From Mycolicibacterium phocaicum (GTDB lineage Bacteria > Actinomycetota > Actinomycetes > Mycobacteriales > Mycobacteriaceae), in NCBI RefSeq assembly GCF_010731115.1, contig NZ_AP022616.1, positions 496,001 through 560,000 on the forward strand: 64,000 nt of DNA, read 5' to 3'. The translations under genes were made by a program, and so were the position numbers. Positions 8,318-16,224 of the stretch are shown in pieces. The first letter of the stretch is position 1. Each line of letters begins with the position of its first letter. The notes beneath the pieces were generated by a model. It was not told the origin of the DNA. It searched no databases and was given only the letters and a program-made list of their open reading frames with translations.

Positions 8318-8400
8318 AACAACACGCATGCACGGCGCCGAGTCTAGGCTCGGCCAGCCGGATCTCCCGATGTGTGTTGTGGGCCCGGGGAAGGCACGTC

Positions 8401-9207
8401 ATGTCAACTTCGTTGCTGGAGAAGCGTTTACCTGATGGAGCCCGGCACGCCGACGAATATGCGGATGTCCCGGAATTGGTGGCGGAGCTACGCGCGCTGC
8501 CGGCGGAATCCGACGAATTCGCTCGGCGGCGCGAACAGATCGTGTTGCGGTGCTGCCCGTTGGCGGACCGGCTGGCGCGTCATTTCGATGGCCGCGGAGA
8601 AAACCTCGATGACCTCGTTCAGGTTGCCCGGGTTGGGCTGATCCAGGCGATCAACCGTTTCGATCCGGACAACGGGGCGGGTTTTGTGGCGTTCGCAGTC
8701 CCGACGATCATGGGGGAGTTGCGCCGGCATTTCCGCGACTATGGCTGGAAAGTCCACGTGCCGAGGAGCATTCGCGACATCCGTCAGCAGATCAAGGGCG
8801 CGACAACGGAACTGACGCAGCGGTTGGGGCGGTCGCCGAACACCAGTGAGCTGGCGGACGCGTTGTCCGTTTCGCCGGAACAGATCATCGAAGGCCTGTT
8901 GGCGGCCAATGCTTATCAGCCGCAGTCGCTCGACATGCCCGTCGTCGACAATGACGACAATCCGCAGTCGCTCTCCGACCTGCTCGGTGATGTCGACGAA
9001 GGATTCGAGCGGATCACCGACCGCGAATCGGTCAAGCCGGTGCTGCAATCGCTGCCGGTCCGCGAACAACGCATCCTCTATCTGCGGTTCTTCGCAGCCA
9101 AGACGCAGCGCCAGATCGCGGACACGATCGGCGTCTCGCAGATGCATGTCTCGCGGATCCTGGAACGGACGCTGCGGGAGATTCGCGAACAGGTCGCGCA
9201 GAGCTGA
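8401..9207 (+). CDS. RNA polymerase sigma factor, SigF/SigB subfamily
   Basis: A 268-residue sigma-70 group 3 factor. Region 2 is seen in DDLVQVARVGLIQAINRFD and PTIMGELRRHFRDYGW, with the promoter-melting and -10 recognition parts. Region 3 follows around residues 120-180. Region 4 has REQRILYLRFF and a helix-turn-helix TQRQIADTIGVSQMHVSRIL near residues 230-250. This subfamily drives general stress and stationary-phase genes and is normally held by an RsbW-type anti-sigma factor, but none is encoded beside it. The ATG at 8401 has GGGAAGG 8 nt upstream; an in-frame ATG at 8374 is less well placed. Mycolicibacteria carry several SigF paralogues, so it need not be SigF itself. Confidence 0.88.
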   Translation: MSTSLLEKRLPDGARHADEYADVPELVAELRALPAESDEFARRREQIVLRCCPLADRLARHFDGRGENLDDLVQVARVGLIQAINRFDPDNGAGFVAFAVPTIMGELRRHFRDYGWKVHVPRSIRDIRQQIKGATTELTQRLGRSPNTSELADALSVSPEQIIEGLLAANAYQPQSLDMPVVDNDDNPQSLSDLLGDVDEGFERITDRESVKPVLQSLPVREQRILYLRFFAAKTQRQIADTIGVSQMHVSRILERTLREIREQVAQS

Positions 9208-9319
9208 CGTCCCGAAGGTCGCGCAATTGCTCGACGCGCCGGTGCGCCAAGGACTTTCGCCCCGAGAGCACCAGCGTCGTCGATCGTCTGTTGGTCGCTG
9301 AGCTGGGTCTCAGTGACGA

Positions 9320-9685
9320 TCAGCCGTGGCCACCGCCGCACCCGACTCCGGGAATACAGCCGCTACCGCCGGGAATGCCGCCGGGACCGGCGTTGACGCC
9401 ACCGGAGCCACAGGCTGTGCCCCATTGAGTGGGCACGCAACCGGCACCTCCCGGGCCGCCTCCGGGACCACCGTTCACACCACCGGAACCGCACTGGCCG
9501 TTGACTCAACCACCGCCACCCGGGCCGGGGCCGGGATCATCGGCGGGCTGCAATGGGTAGCTGGTCAGTACCGGATGGGCGCCGACGGTGCTCGGCACGA
9601 TATCGGCTGACACGAATGAGGCGGCCACGCCGGCCGTTGCGAACGCGCCGGCCGCCAACAGGGGAATCATTTTGTCGGTGAACAT
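9320..9685 (-). pseudogene. Exported Gly/Cys-rich peptide interrupted by an in-frame TGA
   Basis: The minus-strand frame from ATG 9685 encodes an N-terminal hydrophobic export signal (about residues 7-27), then a stop TGA at 9508-9506 after 59 residues. The same frame then continues for another 61 codons of obviously related Gly-rich sequence to a TGA at 9322-9320. The repeats are units of the form CGSGGVN, x-GPGG, then GAGCVP or GSGCIPG. Aligning the units puts the internal TGA where the other units have Cys, so one third-position change of TGC or TGT explains it. Function unknown; such small mycobacterial exported proteins are common. The upstream Shine-Dalgarno is weak. Confidence 0.55.
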
Positions 9686-9805
9686 GTCTGGTTCATTGCC
9701 GCCTTACGGCGCAGTCAAACATCGGGGCCGTCAGATTCGCGGGATCGGTCGTCCGCGCATGCGGGCGGGAAGCTACTACGTTGTGTCGTAGGTCACGTGG
9801 GCTTG

Positions 9806-9828
9806 AACTTGCATTGATCATGCTTATT
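9806..9828. promoter_or_regulatory. Possible NsrR-like operator upstream of flavohemoglobin
   Basis: A 23-bp segment with 11-1-11 architecture: AACTTGCATTG, A, TCATGCTTATT. The halves agree at 6 of 11 symmetric positions including the GCAT core, resembling the nitric-oxide sensor NsrR's AAnATGCATTT half site. A separate perfect 10-bp palindrome TATTTAAATA lies at 9825-9834. It is about 90 nt before the hmp start. Weak consensus match. Confidence 0.3.
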
Positions 9829-9919
9829 TAAATAGCCTGGCTGACAGGTGGAAGACGGGCATCGAAGCCTTCGATCCAGGTCGCGCCGACGCATTCACGA
9901 CGAAATGAGAGGTTCTGCC

Positions 9920-11110
9920 ATGTTGTCCACGTCCGCGTTGTCCCCGGCCCATGCCGAGGTCGTCAAGGCCACCCTGCCGGTGGTCGGGGGTGCGATCGGC
10001 GAGATCACGCCGGTCTTCTACCGTCGCCTGTTCGCGGCACATCCCGAATTGGAGCGGGACCTGTTCAACCGCGGCAACCAGGCGAACGGCTCGCAGCAGA
10101 AGGCATTGGCGGGGTCGGTCGCGATGTACGCCACGCTGCTCGTCGACCCTGATGCGCCCGGTGCGGACGTCATCGAGCGGATCGCGCACAAGCATGCGTC
10201 CCTGGGTGTGGCGCCGGAGCAGTACCCGGTGGTCTATGAGCACCTGTTCGCGGCGATCGTCGAGGTGCTCGGCGCCGACGTCGTCACCGCGGACGTGGCC
10301 GAGGCGTGGACCGCGGTGTACTGGTCGATGGCCGACATGCTGATCGGCCGCGAACGGGAGTTGTACGAGGCGGCCGGCACCGATCCGGAGCATGTCTGGC
10401 TGCCCGTCAAGGTTGTCGACAGGGTGCAGCAGTCGCCGGTCACCGTGGCGTTCGGGCTCGCCGCCGTCGATGGTGGCAGGCTTCCCGATTTCGCTCCGGG
10501 ACAGTACATTTCGGTGGCGGTGCAACTGCCCGACGGGGCGCGGCAGATTCGTCAGTACAGCCTGTCGCACGCCGGCGCCGACGACCGGTGGCGCATCTCG
10601 GTGCGCCGCGACGGCGCGGTGTCGTCGTACCTGCACGAGTACGTGTTCGAAGGTGACGTGCTGCAGGTCTCGCACCCCTTCGGGGACATCACCCTGGACA
10701 GTCCGGCGGAGACACCGCTGTTGCTGATCTCGGCGGGCATCGGCATCACGCCGGTGCTGGGCATGCTGTACTTCATCGCGGCCGAGCAGCCGGGACGCCC
10801 CGTGACCGTCGTGCACTGCGAACGCACCCGTGCCAGTCACGCCCACCGTGCCGAACTCGCCGATCTCGTCGCACAGATTCCCGGTGCCGCGCTGCACACG
10901 TGGTACGACGGGCTGCCTGACGGCTATCCGCTGACCGAACCGGATCGTCGCGGCCGAATTGACCTGAGCGCCATCGAGTTTCCGTCCGACGCCAACGTCT
11001 ACATCTGTGGGCCGACGCCATTCATGGAAGCGGCGGTCCGGCAGCTGGGCGAAGCCGGTGTGCCGCGGGACCGCATCTGGTTCGAAGCGTTCAGCCCGCT
11101 GGCCGTCTAG
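9920..11110 (+). CDS. hmp: Flavohemoglobin, nitric oxide dioxygenase
   Basis: A 396-residue cytosolic protein that oxidises NO to nitrate with O2 and NAD(P)H. The globin domain (residues 1-140) carries FYRRLFAAHPEL, the distal helix ANGSQQKALAG and the proximal His in AHKHASLGV. The FAD domain (about 150-255) has RQYSLSH and the NAD domain has GIGITPVLGM near 280 and CGPTPFMEA near 365. It ends in FEAFSPLAV as flavohemoglobins do. The ATG at 9920 is preceded by GAGAGG at a spacing of 7; an ATG five codons earlier lacks this. It is followed by a small membrane protein gene 11 nt away. Confidence 0.94.
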   Translation: MLSTSALSPAHAEVVKATLPVVGGAIGEITPVFYRRLFAAHPELERDLFNRGNQANGSQQKALAGSVAMYATLLVDPDAPGADVIERIAHKHASLGVAPEQYPVVYEHLFAAIVEVLGADVVTADVAEAWTAVYWSMADMLIGRERELYEAAGTDPEHVWLPVKVVDRVQQSPVTVAFGLAAVDGGRLPDFAPGQYISVAVQLPDGARQIRQYSLSHAGADDRWRISVRRDGAVSSYLHEYVFEGDVLQVSHPFGDITLDSPAETPLLLISAGIGITPVLGMLYFIAAEQPGRPVTVVHCERTRASHAHRAELADLVAQIPGAALHTWYDGLPDGYPLTEPDRRGRIDLSAIEFPSDANVYICGPTPFMEAAVRQLGEAGVPRDRIWFEAFSPLAV

Positions 11111-11121
11111 CGTCGTCGCTG

Positions 11122-11541
11122 ATGAGTACGCCGGCTGCGATCCAGATCGCCATCACCTTCGTCTGGTTGGGGATGGTGCTCGCCATCTCCTTCCTGGAGG
11201 CGCCACTCAAATTCCGCGCGCCGAACGTCACACTGCAGATCGGCCTCGGCATCGGGCGCCTGGTGTTCCGCGCGCTGAACACCGTCGAGCTGGTGTTCGC
11301 CGCGGCAATTGTGCTGGCAGCCTTGGTGAATAGGCCGCCGATCGCCGTCACGGCCGCGTTTGCCGCGGCCGTGGCGGCATTGGCGGTGCAACTGGTTGCG
11401 GTGCGGCCGCGGCTGAACCGCCGCTCCGACGAGGTGCTGGCCGGGCGCGAAGGCCCGCGGTCCCGCATGCACCACGTCTACGTGGTGCTGGAGTTGATCA
11501 AGGTCGTCGCGCTTCTCGTCGCGGGTATCTGTTTGCTCTGA
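11122..11541 (+). CDS. Small four-helix membrane protein
   Basis: A 139-residue protein with about four membrane segments (near residues 6-26, 48-70, 73-93 and 118-138). The first helix is followed by FLEAPLKFRAPNVTLQIGL and the third by VRPRLNRRSDEVL. This general layout is seen in uncharacterised actinobacterial membrane proteins, where a shared helix pair with conserved Arg and His residues suggests heme or cofactor contact; that is only a guess here. It begins 11 nt after hmp and is probably co-transcribed with it. Function unknown. Confidence 0.7.
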   Translation: MSTPAAIQIAITFVWLGMVLAISFLEAPLKFRAPNVTLQIGLGIGRLVFRALNTVELVFAAAIVLAALVNRPPIAVTAAFAAAVAALAVQLVAVRPRLNRRSDEVLAGREGPRSRMHHVYVVLELIKVVALLVAGICLL

Positions 11542-11563
11542 CGAGGATGTCGGAGGCGCTACG

Positions 11564-11569
11564 TAACCT
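11564..11569 (+). promoter_or_regulatory. -10 hexamer TAACCT for a leaderless VOC mRNA
   Basis: TAACCT ends 6 nt before the ATG at 11576 and there is no Shine-Dalgarno, which predicts transcription starting at or next to the start codon. Confidence 0.5.
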
Positions 11570-11575
11570 GGGCGC

Positions 11576-12004
11576 ATGATGCAGCAAGTGCACTTCTTCA
11601 CCCTGGCCACGGTCGATCTCGATGCCACCCGGCAGTTCTACGGCGCGCTGGGCTGGGTGCCGGCGCTCGATGTGCCGGGGGAGATCATCTTCTATCAGAC
11701 GGCCCCGGGCCAGCTGCTCGGGTTCTTCCTCGCGGACAAGTTCAACGCCGACCTCGCACAGGCTGCCGACCACTCACAGGTCAGCGGAATCACGTTGGCG
11801 CACAACGTCGGCAGCCAGGACGAGGTCGTCGAACTGGCGGCCGCCGTGATCGCCGCCGGCGGCACCACGCTCAAGCCGCCCCAACCCGGACAGTTCGGCG
11901 GCGTGTTCCACGCGCATGTCCAGGACCCGAACGGCGTGATCTGGGAGATCGCACACAATCCGAACTGGCGCGTCAACGCCGACGGCACCGTCAGCCTGAG
12001 CTGA
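11576..12004 (+). CDS. VOC-superfamily (glyoxalase-like) protein
   Basis: A 142-residue protein with the paired beta-alpha-beta-beta-beta modules of the vicinal oxygen chelate fold: QVHFFTLATVDLDATRQFYGALGW at the start supplies a potential metal-ligand His, and GGVFHAHVQDPNGVIWEI near residues 107-124 is the typical second module with its His and Glu. Members act as lyases, dioxygenases or drug-binding resistance proteins; the substrate cannot be inferred. It stands alone, converging on the YhgE/Pip gene with only 4 nt between the stops. Confidence 0.85.
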   Translation: MMQQVHFFTLATVDLDATRQFYGALGWVPALDVPGEIIFYQTAPGQLLGFFLADKFNADLAQAADHSQVSGITLAHNVGSQDEVVELAAAVIAAGGTTLKPPQPGQFGGVFHAHVQDPNGVIWEIAHNPNWRVNADGTVSLS

Positions 12005-12008
12005 CCCG

Positions 12009-13967
12009 CTACATCTTGATGGCGGGCAGGAGCCGGATCAGGTTCCAGGTCCGGTTGCGGCGCGCGCAGAGGCTCGAGATGCCCAGTGCGCCGAGCCAGA
12101 TGCACACCAGCACGATGATCGCCTGCCACAGCCGGCCGTCGATGCCGCCGAGGATCAGTTGACGGAGTCCGTTGACGCCGAAGGTCATCGGATCGAACTT
12201 GTGCATGACCTGGAACGGTCTGGACGTCGTCTCGACCGGGTACATGCCGCCGGCACTGACCATCTGCAGCATCAGCAGCGCCATGATCAACACGCGACCG
12301 ACCGCCGGTCCGACCAGCGCGTTGATGGCCTGCGTCGCGGCGACGAACGCCACGGACACCAGCACCATGAACGCCAGCATCGCCACCGGATGCGCCACCT
12401 CCATGCCGAGGGCGAACCGCACCACGCAGTACAGGATGACCGACTGTCCCAGGGCGAGCACCGCCGCGGGCAGATAGCTCGCCAGCACCACGCGGATGGC
12501 CAGCACCTCTGCGGCGATCGGGCGGTTCTGCAACGGCCGCAACACCATCCACAGCACGAGCGCGCCGAAGAACAGTGCCAGCGTCAGGAAGAACGGGGCC
12601 ATGCCGGTGGCGAAGTTGGGGGCGCCGTTCTCGTGTGAGGACTCCAGATTCACCGGGCCGCCGATGGTGTCGGCGATGGCCTGCTTCTGCTGCTCCGTCC
12701 ACGTCGGCACCTGCTTGGCGCCGTCGGCGAGCTTGGTGGCCAATTCGTGGTTGCCGTCCTTGAGCTGCACGGTGCCGGACTTCAACTGGCGCGCCCCGTC
12801 ATCGAGTTGCACTATGCCACTTGCCAATTGCGCGTTTCCGCTGGCCAGTTGCTGAGCGCCGTTGCGCAGTTGGTTCAGCTTGTCGGTGAGCTGCTGACCG
12901 CTGCTGCCCACCTGATCCAACGCCGTTCGCAGCGGGCTGCCGGGGGAGCGCAGTGTCTCGGTCATCGAGATCGCGGCATTGCGCCCATCGGTGATCTGCT
13001 GACGGATCTGTGGCGTGAACTGATGGCCGTTCAGCTGGTCCTGGACGCCGCGCAGGGTATTGACCGCGCCGACCGAGACGGGATCCTGGTTCACCGAAAG
13101 TTGTTGGATCACCGAACCGATCGCCGCCGCCGCGGTGTCCTGTGCGGTGGCCAGTGCGCCGGCCTGATCGGCGGCCTGCTCGAGCGCCGCCGCACTCTGC
13201 TGCAACTGTTCGGTGCTCCCGCCGACCTGTGACAGGGCCTTGGTCACCTTCAACAGGGGGTCGGTGGCCTGGGTGATACCCGAGGACAGCTGCTTGGCGC
13301 CGGCGGACAGCTTGGCCGAGCCGTTGCGGGCGTCGTCGAGGCCGCCGACCAATTTGCCCGCGCCGGTATCGACCTGCGCGGCCCCGTCGGCCAGTTTCTG
13401 CGCCCCGTCGGCCGCCTGTTTGATGCCGGTGCCGGACGAAACCACCACGGACAGAATCTGATTGACCGCCTGGCCGGAGATGCGGGTCGACACCGCGTTG
13501 AGCACCTGGCTGGTGGCCGTGCGGCCGATGGTCGAGGAGATGTAGTTGTTGGCGTCGTTGTACACCGCGATCAGCTGGGCCTTCTGGGGATTGCCGCTGA
13601 CGGGTGAGGCGATGGCTTCGCTGAAGTTCTCCGGGAGCTCCAGCATGAAGTAGAACTTGCCGTGCTCGACGCCGTCGCGCGCCTCCTTGTCGCTCACCAC
13701 GTGCCAGTCCAGGCTGTGGTCGGCCGTCAGGCTCTTGGCGATCTCGTCGCCCGCGTTGACATGGACGCCCTCCACGACGGCGCCGCGGTCGGCGTTCACC
13801 AGGGCGACCGGCATCTTGTTGACCTGGCCGAACGGATCCCAGAACGCCCACAGGTATAGCGCGCCGTACACCAGCGGCAGCAGCATCAGCACCACGATGG
13901 CGGCACGCGTCATGCGGCTGCGGCCGAATCGTTTGATCTCCGAGCCGAATGCGAGTCCAGCAAGCAT
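12009..13967 (-). CDS. YhgE/Pip-family membrane protein (ABC-2 like)
   Basis: A 652-residue protein. One membrane helix lies near residues 20-42, followed by the YhgE/Pip N-terminal domain with LVNADRGAVVEGVHVNAGDEI and EHGKFYFMLELPENFS. Residues ~200-440 are a long extracytoplasmic stretch full of seven-residue repeats of the type QLASGNAQLASGIVQL, predicted to be coiled coil. The C-terminal ~200 residues hold five or six helices of the ABC-2 permease type. Family members include the phage infection protein Pip and components of type VII-like or lipid export systems. It lies 2 nt downstream of the ABC-like gene, so the two form an operon. The exported substrate is unknown. Confidence 0.88.
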   Translation of the reverse strand: MLAGLAFGSEIKRFGRSRMTRAAIVVLMLLPLVYGALYLWAFWDPFGQVNKMPVALVNADRGAVVEGVHVNAGDEIAKSLTADHSLDWHVVSDKEARDGVEHGKFYFMLELPENFSEAIASPVSGNPQKAQLIAVYNDANNYISSTIGRTATSQVLNAVSTRISGQAVNQILSVVVSSGTGIKQAADGAQKLADGAAQVDTGAGKLVGGLDDARNGSAKLSAGAKQLSSGITQATDPLLKVTKALSQVGGSTEQLQQSAAALEQAADQAGALATAQDTAAAAIGSVIQQLSVNQDPVSVGAVNTLRGVQDQLNGHQFTPQIRQQITDGRNAAISMTETLRSPGSPLRTALDQVGSSGQQLTDKLNQLRNGAQQLASGNAQLASGIVQLDDGARQLKSGTVQLKDGNHELATKLADGAKQVPTWTEQQKQAIADTIGGPVNLESSHENGAPNFATGMAPFFLTLALFFGALVLWMVLRPLQNRPIAAEVLAIRVVLASYLPAAVLALGQSVILYCVVRFALGMEVAHPVAMLAFMVLVSVAFVAATQAINALVGPAVGRVLIMALLMLQMVSAGGMYPVETTSRPFQVMHKFDPMTFGVNGLRQLILGGIDGRLWQAIIVLVCIWLGALGISSLCARRNRTWNLIRLLPAIKM

Positions 13968-13969
13968 GG

Positions 13970-14662
13970 TCAGGCCTTTCCGGTGTGTATGCGGCGGTCA
14001 TGCAGAACGTGGTCGGGGGCGTCGTCGCCCAGCGGATTGGTCACCCCGACGACGACGGTGCGGTGTTCGGCCAGGGCGCCGAGCCGCTGCACGGCGAGGG
14101 CGCGGCGTTCGTTGTCGCGGACCTGCTCGAGGTCGCCGACGATCAGGACCGGCCGGTCGGACATCAGTGCCAGGGTGATGCGCAGCAGGAAGAGTTCGAG
14201 ATCGGAGAGCTCGATGATGAAGGTCTTCGGTGACAGCAGCGGTAGGTCGTCGCCGAAGACCGCAGTCATCTCCGGGACGTCCGACTGGACCGGGACCCAG
14301 GCCGGGAACGGCGACACCCAGCGGCGCTGCTCGGTGAGCACGGTCTGCACCGTCACCGTGTCTTCCAAGTCGTCGATGTCGGCGAACGCGGCGATGGCAC
14401 AGTGCTTCCGGATGCCGCGCGGCCCCGTCGCGCCGTTGACGGTGACGGTCCCGTGGGTCGGCTTGAGCCGGCCGGCGAGCGACAGCAACAACGTGTGCTG
14501 AGCCGGTCCGCCCGGCATCTGAATGGCGTGGAAACCCGGCCGCAGCTGCAGATCGACATCAGAGAACAGCGGGCCGTGTTCGCCGACGACAGCGAGGCCC
14601 TCCGCGTTGATCACCGGTGGGCTGTCCGCTGTGTCGGGGGCGGCCGTCGTCTCGTCGTCCAT
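13970..14662 (-). CDS. ABC ATPase-like protein with all catalytic motifs degenerate
   Basis: A 230-residue protein whose overall layout is that of an ABC nucleotide-binding domain (LLLSLAGRLKPTHGTVTVNG follows where Walker A should be; RPVLIVGDLEQV stands where Walker B should be). Every catalytic motif is altered: Walker A reads MPGGPAQHTLL with no Gly-Lys-Ser/Thr, the signature reads ELSDLELF not LSGGQ, the Walker B catalytic Glu is Leu, and the switch His is absent (VVVGVTNP). ATP hydrolysis is therefore unlikely. The frame is intact and the gene sits 2 nt before the YhgE/Pip gene, so it is probably a functional pseudo-ATPase. ATG 14662 has CCGGAG upstream. Confidence 0.8.
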   Translation of the reverse strand: MDDETTAAPDTADSPPVINAEGLAVVGEHGPLFSDVDLQLRPGFHAIQMPGGPAQHTLLLSLAGRLKPTHGTVTVNGATGPRGIRKHCAIAAFADIDDLEDTVTVQTVLTEQRRWVSPFPAWVPVQSDVPEMTAVFGDDLPLLSPKTFIIELSDLELFLLRITLALMSDRPVLIVGDLEQVRDNERRALAVQRLGALAEHRTVVVGVTNPLGDDAPDHVLHDRRIHTGKA

Positions 14663-14857
14663 TGCTGCTCATCTCCGGGGTCGAAGTAACGATGGCCAGT
14701 AAATCAGCGTGCCGGGGCAGAAACTCCGATAGCGGCGTTCTCACAGGTGTGATGTCACGCGGGATCCGTGCCGATATGCCGTGGCGGACACATGGGTCTC
14801 GGCGGCTTCGCGGATCGCTTGCAGGTAATGTCTGTGCGGCTCGTCACTCGACGTCTG

Positions 14858-14876
14858 TCAAGAACTGAATTCTTGA
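14858..14876. promoter_or_regulatory. 19-bp dyad upstream of the lipase gene
   Basis: TCAAGAA, CTGAA, TTCTTGA is a perfect 7-5-7 inverted repeat, about 40 nt upstream of the lipase -10 hexamer. This suits an operator near the -35 region. The regulator is unknown. Confidence 0.35.
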
Positions 14877-14916
14877 TATTGGGCAGCCATGATTTCGTGT
14901 ACGAGAGTCCCATTGT

Positions 14917-14922
14917 TATTGT
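14917..14922 (+). promoter_or_regulatory. -10 hexamer TATTGT for a leaderless lipase mRNA
   Basis: TATTGT is followed by 6 nt and then the ATG at 14929; no Shine-Dalgarno is present. Confidence 0.5.
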
Positions 14923-14928
14923 CCCGTT

Positions 14929-16215
14929 ATGCATCGCTTCGGGGGCGTTCTGGCAGCGTGTCTGCTCATCGGTTCATTGCTTGCGGGAATGCCCGCAGCC
15001 CATGCGGACGGCGACGAGCCGCAGTACGCCGAGTTCTATCTGCCGCCGGATCCACTGCCACCGGGCAAGCCCGGTGATCTGATCCGGACCGAGCCGTCGC
15101 GCCTGGTGCTCGAACCGTCGGGCCAACTCGGCGCCATCATGGCGACCGGGACGCGAATCATGTACCGCAGCACCGACGCCCGCGGAAATCCCGTCGCCGT
15201 GACCGGCACCTACTTCGAGCCGTACAACGACTGGCCGGGCAAGGGACCACGGCCGCTCATCAGCTACGCGGTCGGCACCCAGGGCCAGGGCAATCAGTGT
15301 GCGCCGTCGCGGCAGTTCAACCAGGGCATCCACTATTCGGGTGGCTGGGACATCATGGTCAACTACGAAGAGGCGTTCATCGCCACGATGGTCGCCCGCG
15401 GTTTCGCGATCGTGATGACCGACTACGAGGGCCTCGGCACCCCGGGGATGCACACATACGTCAACCGCGTCGCCGAGGCCGCCGCGGTGCTCGACGCTGC
15501 GCGCGCCGCCAAGAAGCTGCCGGGCACCTCACTGGATCCCGATGGGCCGGTTGCCTTCTGGGGCTACTCGCAAGGCGGCGGTGCCGCGGCGTCGGCAGCC
15601 GAGCTGGCGTCGTCCTACGCGCCGGAGCTGCACGTCGTCGGCACGTACGCCGGCGCTCCCGTCGCCGACCTGAAAGAGCTGTTCCCGTACACCGACGGCA
15701 GCGCGCTGGTCGGCGTGGTGGGCTACGCCCTCAACGGCGAGATCTACGCCTATCCGGAGTTCGCCGATCTGATCCGCTCCAAGCTCACGCAGCGAGGTAA
15801 GGACATGCTCGAGAGCGTTTCGCGACAGTGCATCGCGCAGACGATCGTCGACTTCATGTTCCGGCATCTGCAGCCGTACTTCACCGAAGACATCAACGTG
15901 CTGGTCGAGGAAGAGCCGTTCAAGTCACTGTTCGAGATGCAGAAGCTCGGCAAGTACAAGCCCAACGCCCCGGTGCTGATCAACAGCAACCGATATGACC
16001 CGTTGGTGCCGTGGACGGCGGCCAACCAGCTGGGCCGCGACTGGTGCGACAAGGGCGCCGACGTCGAGTTCCGCACCAACGAGGAGCCGCCGTTCCTGAA
16101 CAAGCTGGTGATCAACCACGCCCTGCCGATGCTGGTGGACGGCGAGCCGGCGATGCAGTGGATCGCCGCCCGGTTCAACGGTGAGCCGACGGCGCCGAAC
16201 TGCGGGACGTACTGA
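14929..16215 (+). CDS. Secretory lipase (LIP family)
   Basis: A 428-residue exported alpha/beta hydrolase. Residues 1-26 are a signal peptide ending in AHA. The nucleophile elbow is GYSQGG with Ser214; Asp is in NSNRYDPLVPW near 348 and His in VINHALPML near 393. Cys residues in QGNQCAPS, RQCIAQ, DWCDKG and PNCGTY probably form disulphides. The family hydrolyses long-chain acylglycerols outside the cell. The start is supported by the signal peptide and by a -10 hexamer 6 nt upstream (leaderless). The truncated gene at the right end of the window encodes a second protein of the same family. Confidence 0.9.
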   Translation: MHRFGGVLAACLLIGSLLAGMPAAHADGDEPQYAEFYLPPDPLPPGKPGDLIRTEPSRLVLEPSGQLGAIMATGTRIMYRSTDARGNPVAVTGTYFEPYNDWPGKGPRPLISYAVGTQGQGNQCAPSRQFNQGIHYSGGWDIMVNYEEAFIATMVARGFAIVMTDYEGLGTPGMHTYVNRVAEAAAVLDAARAAKKLPGTSLDPDGPVAFWGYSQGGGAAASAAELASSYAPELHVVGTYAGAPVADLKELFPYTDGSALVGVVGYALNGEIYAYPEFADLIRSKLTQRGKDMLESVSRQCIAQTIVDFMFRHLQPYFTEDINVLVEEEPFKSLFEMQKLGKYKPNAPVLINSNRYDPLVPWTAANQLGRDWCDKGADVEFRTNEEPPFLNKLVINHALPMLVDGEPAMQWIAARFNGEPTAPNCGTY

Positions 16216-16224
16216 GCCGACGGC

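Larger units (their letters stand above)
7981..8400. other. 420-nt divergent intergenic region
   Basis: This separates the minus-strand Cys-rich gene from the plus-strand sigma factor gene. It holds the SigF-type promoter for the Cys-rich gene (8037-8063) and a 17-bp dyad (8301-8317) on the sigma-factor side. No protein gene was recognised. No SigF-type promoter pointing at the sigma factor gene was found. Confidence 0.5.

Noticed and set aside
9506..9508. Selenocysteine at the internal TGA
   Set aside because: The TGA aligns with Cys, but a Gly-rich exported peptide is an unlikely selenoprotein and no SECIS-like hairpin directly after it was recognised. Kept only as a remote alternative.
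9326..9610. Thr/Gly-rich plus-strand frame
   Set aside because: It is the antisense of the Gly/Cys-rich minus-strand frame, which has a proper export signal and Cys repeats.
14738..14760. CRP-like site (GTGTGATGTCACGC)
   Set aside because: The TGTGA and TCACG halves are too close together (2 nt, not 6) for a mycobacterial CRP site.
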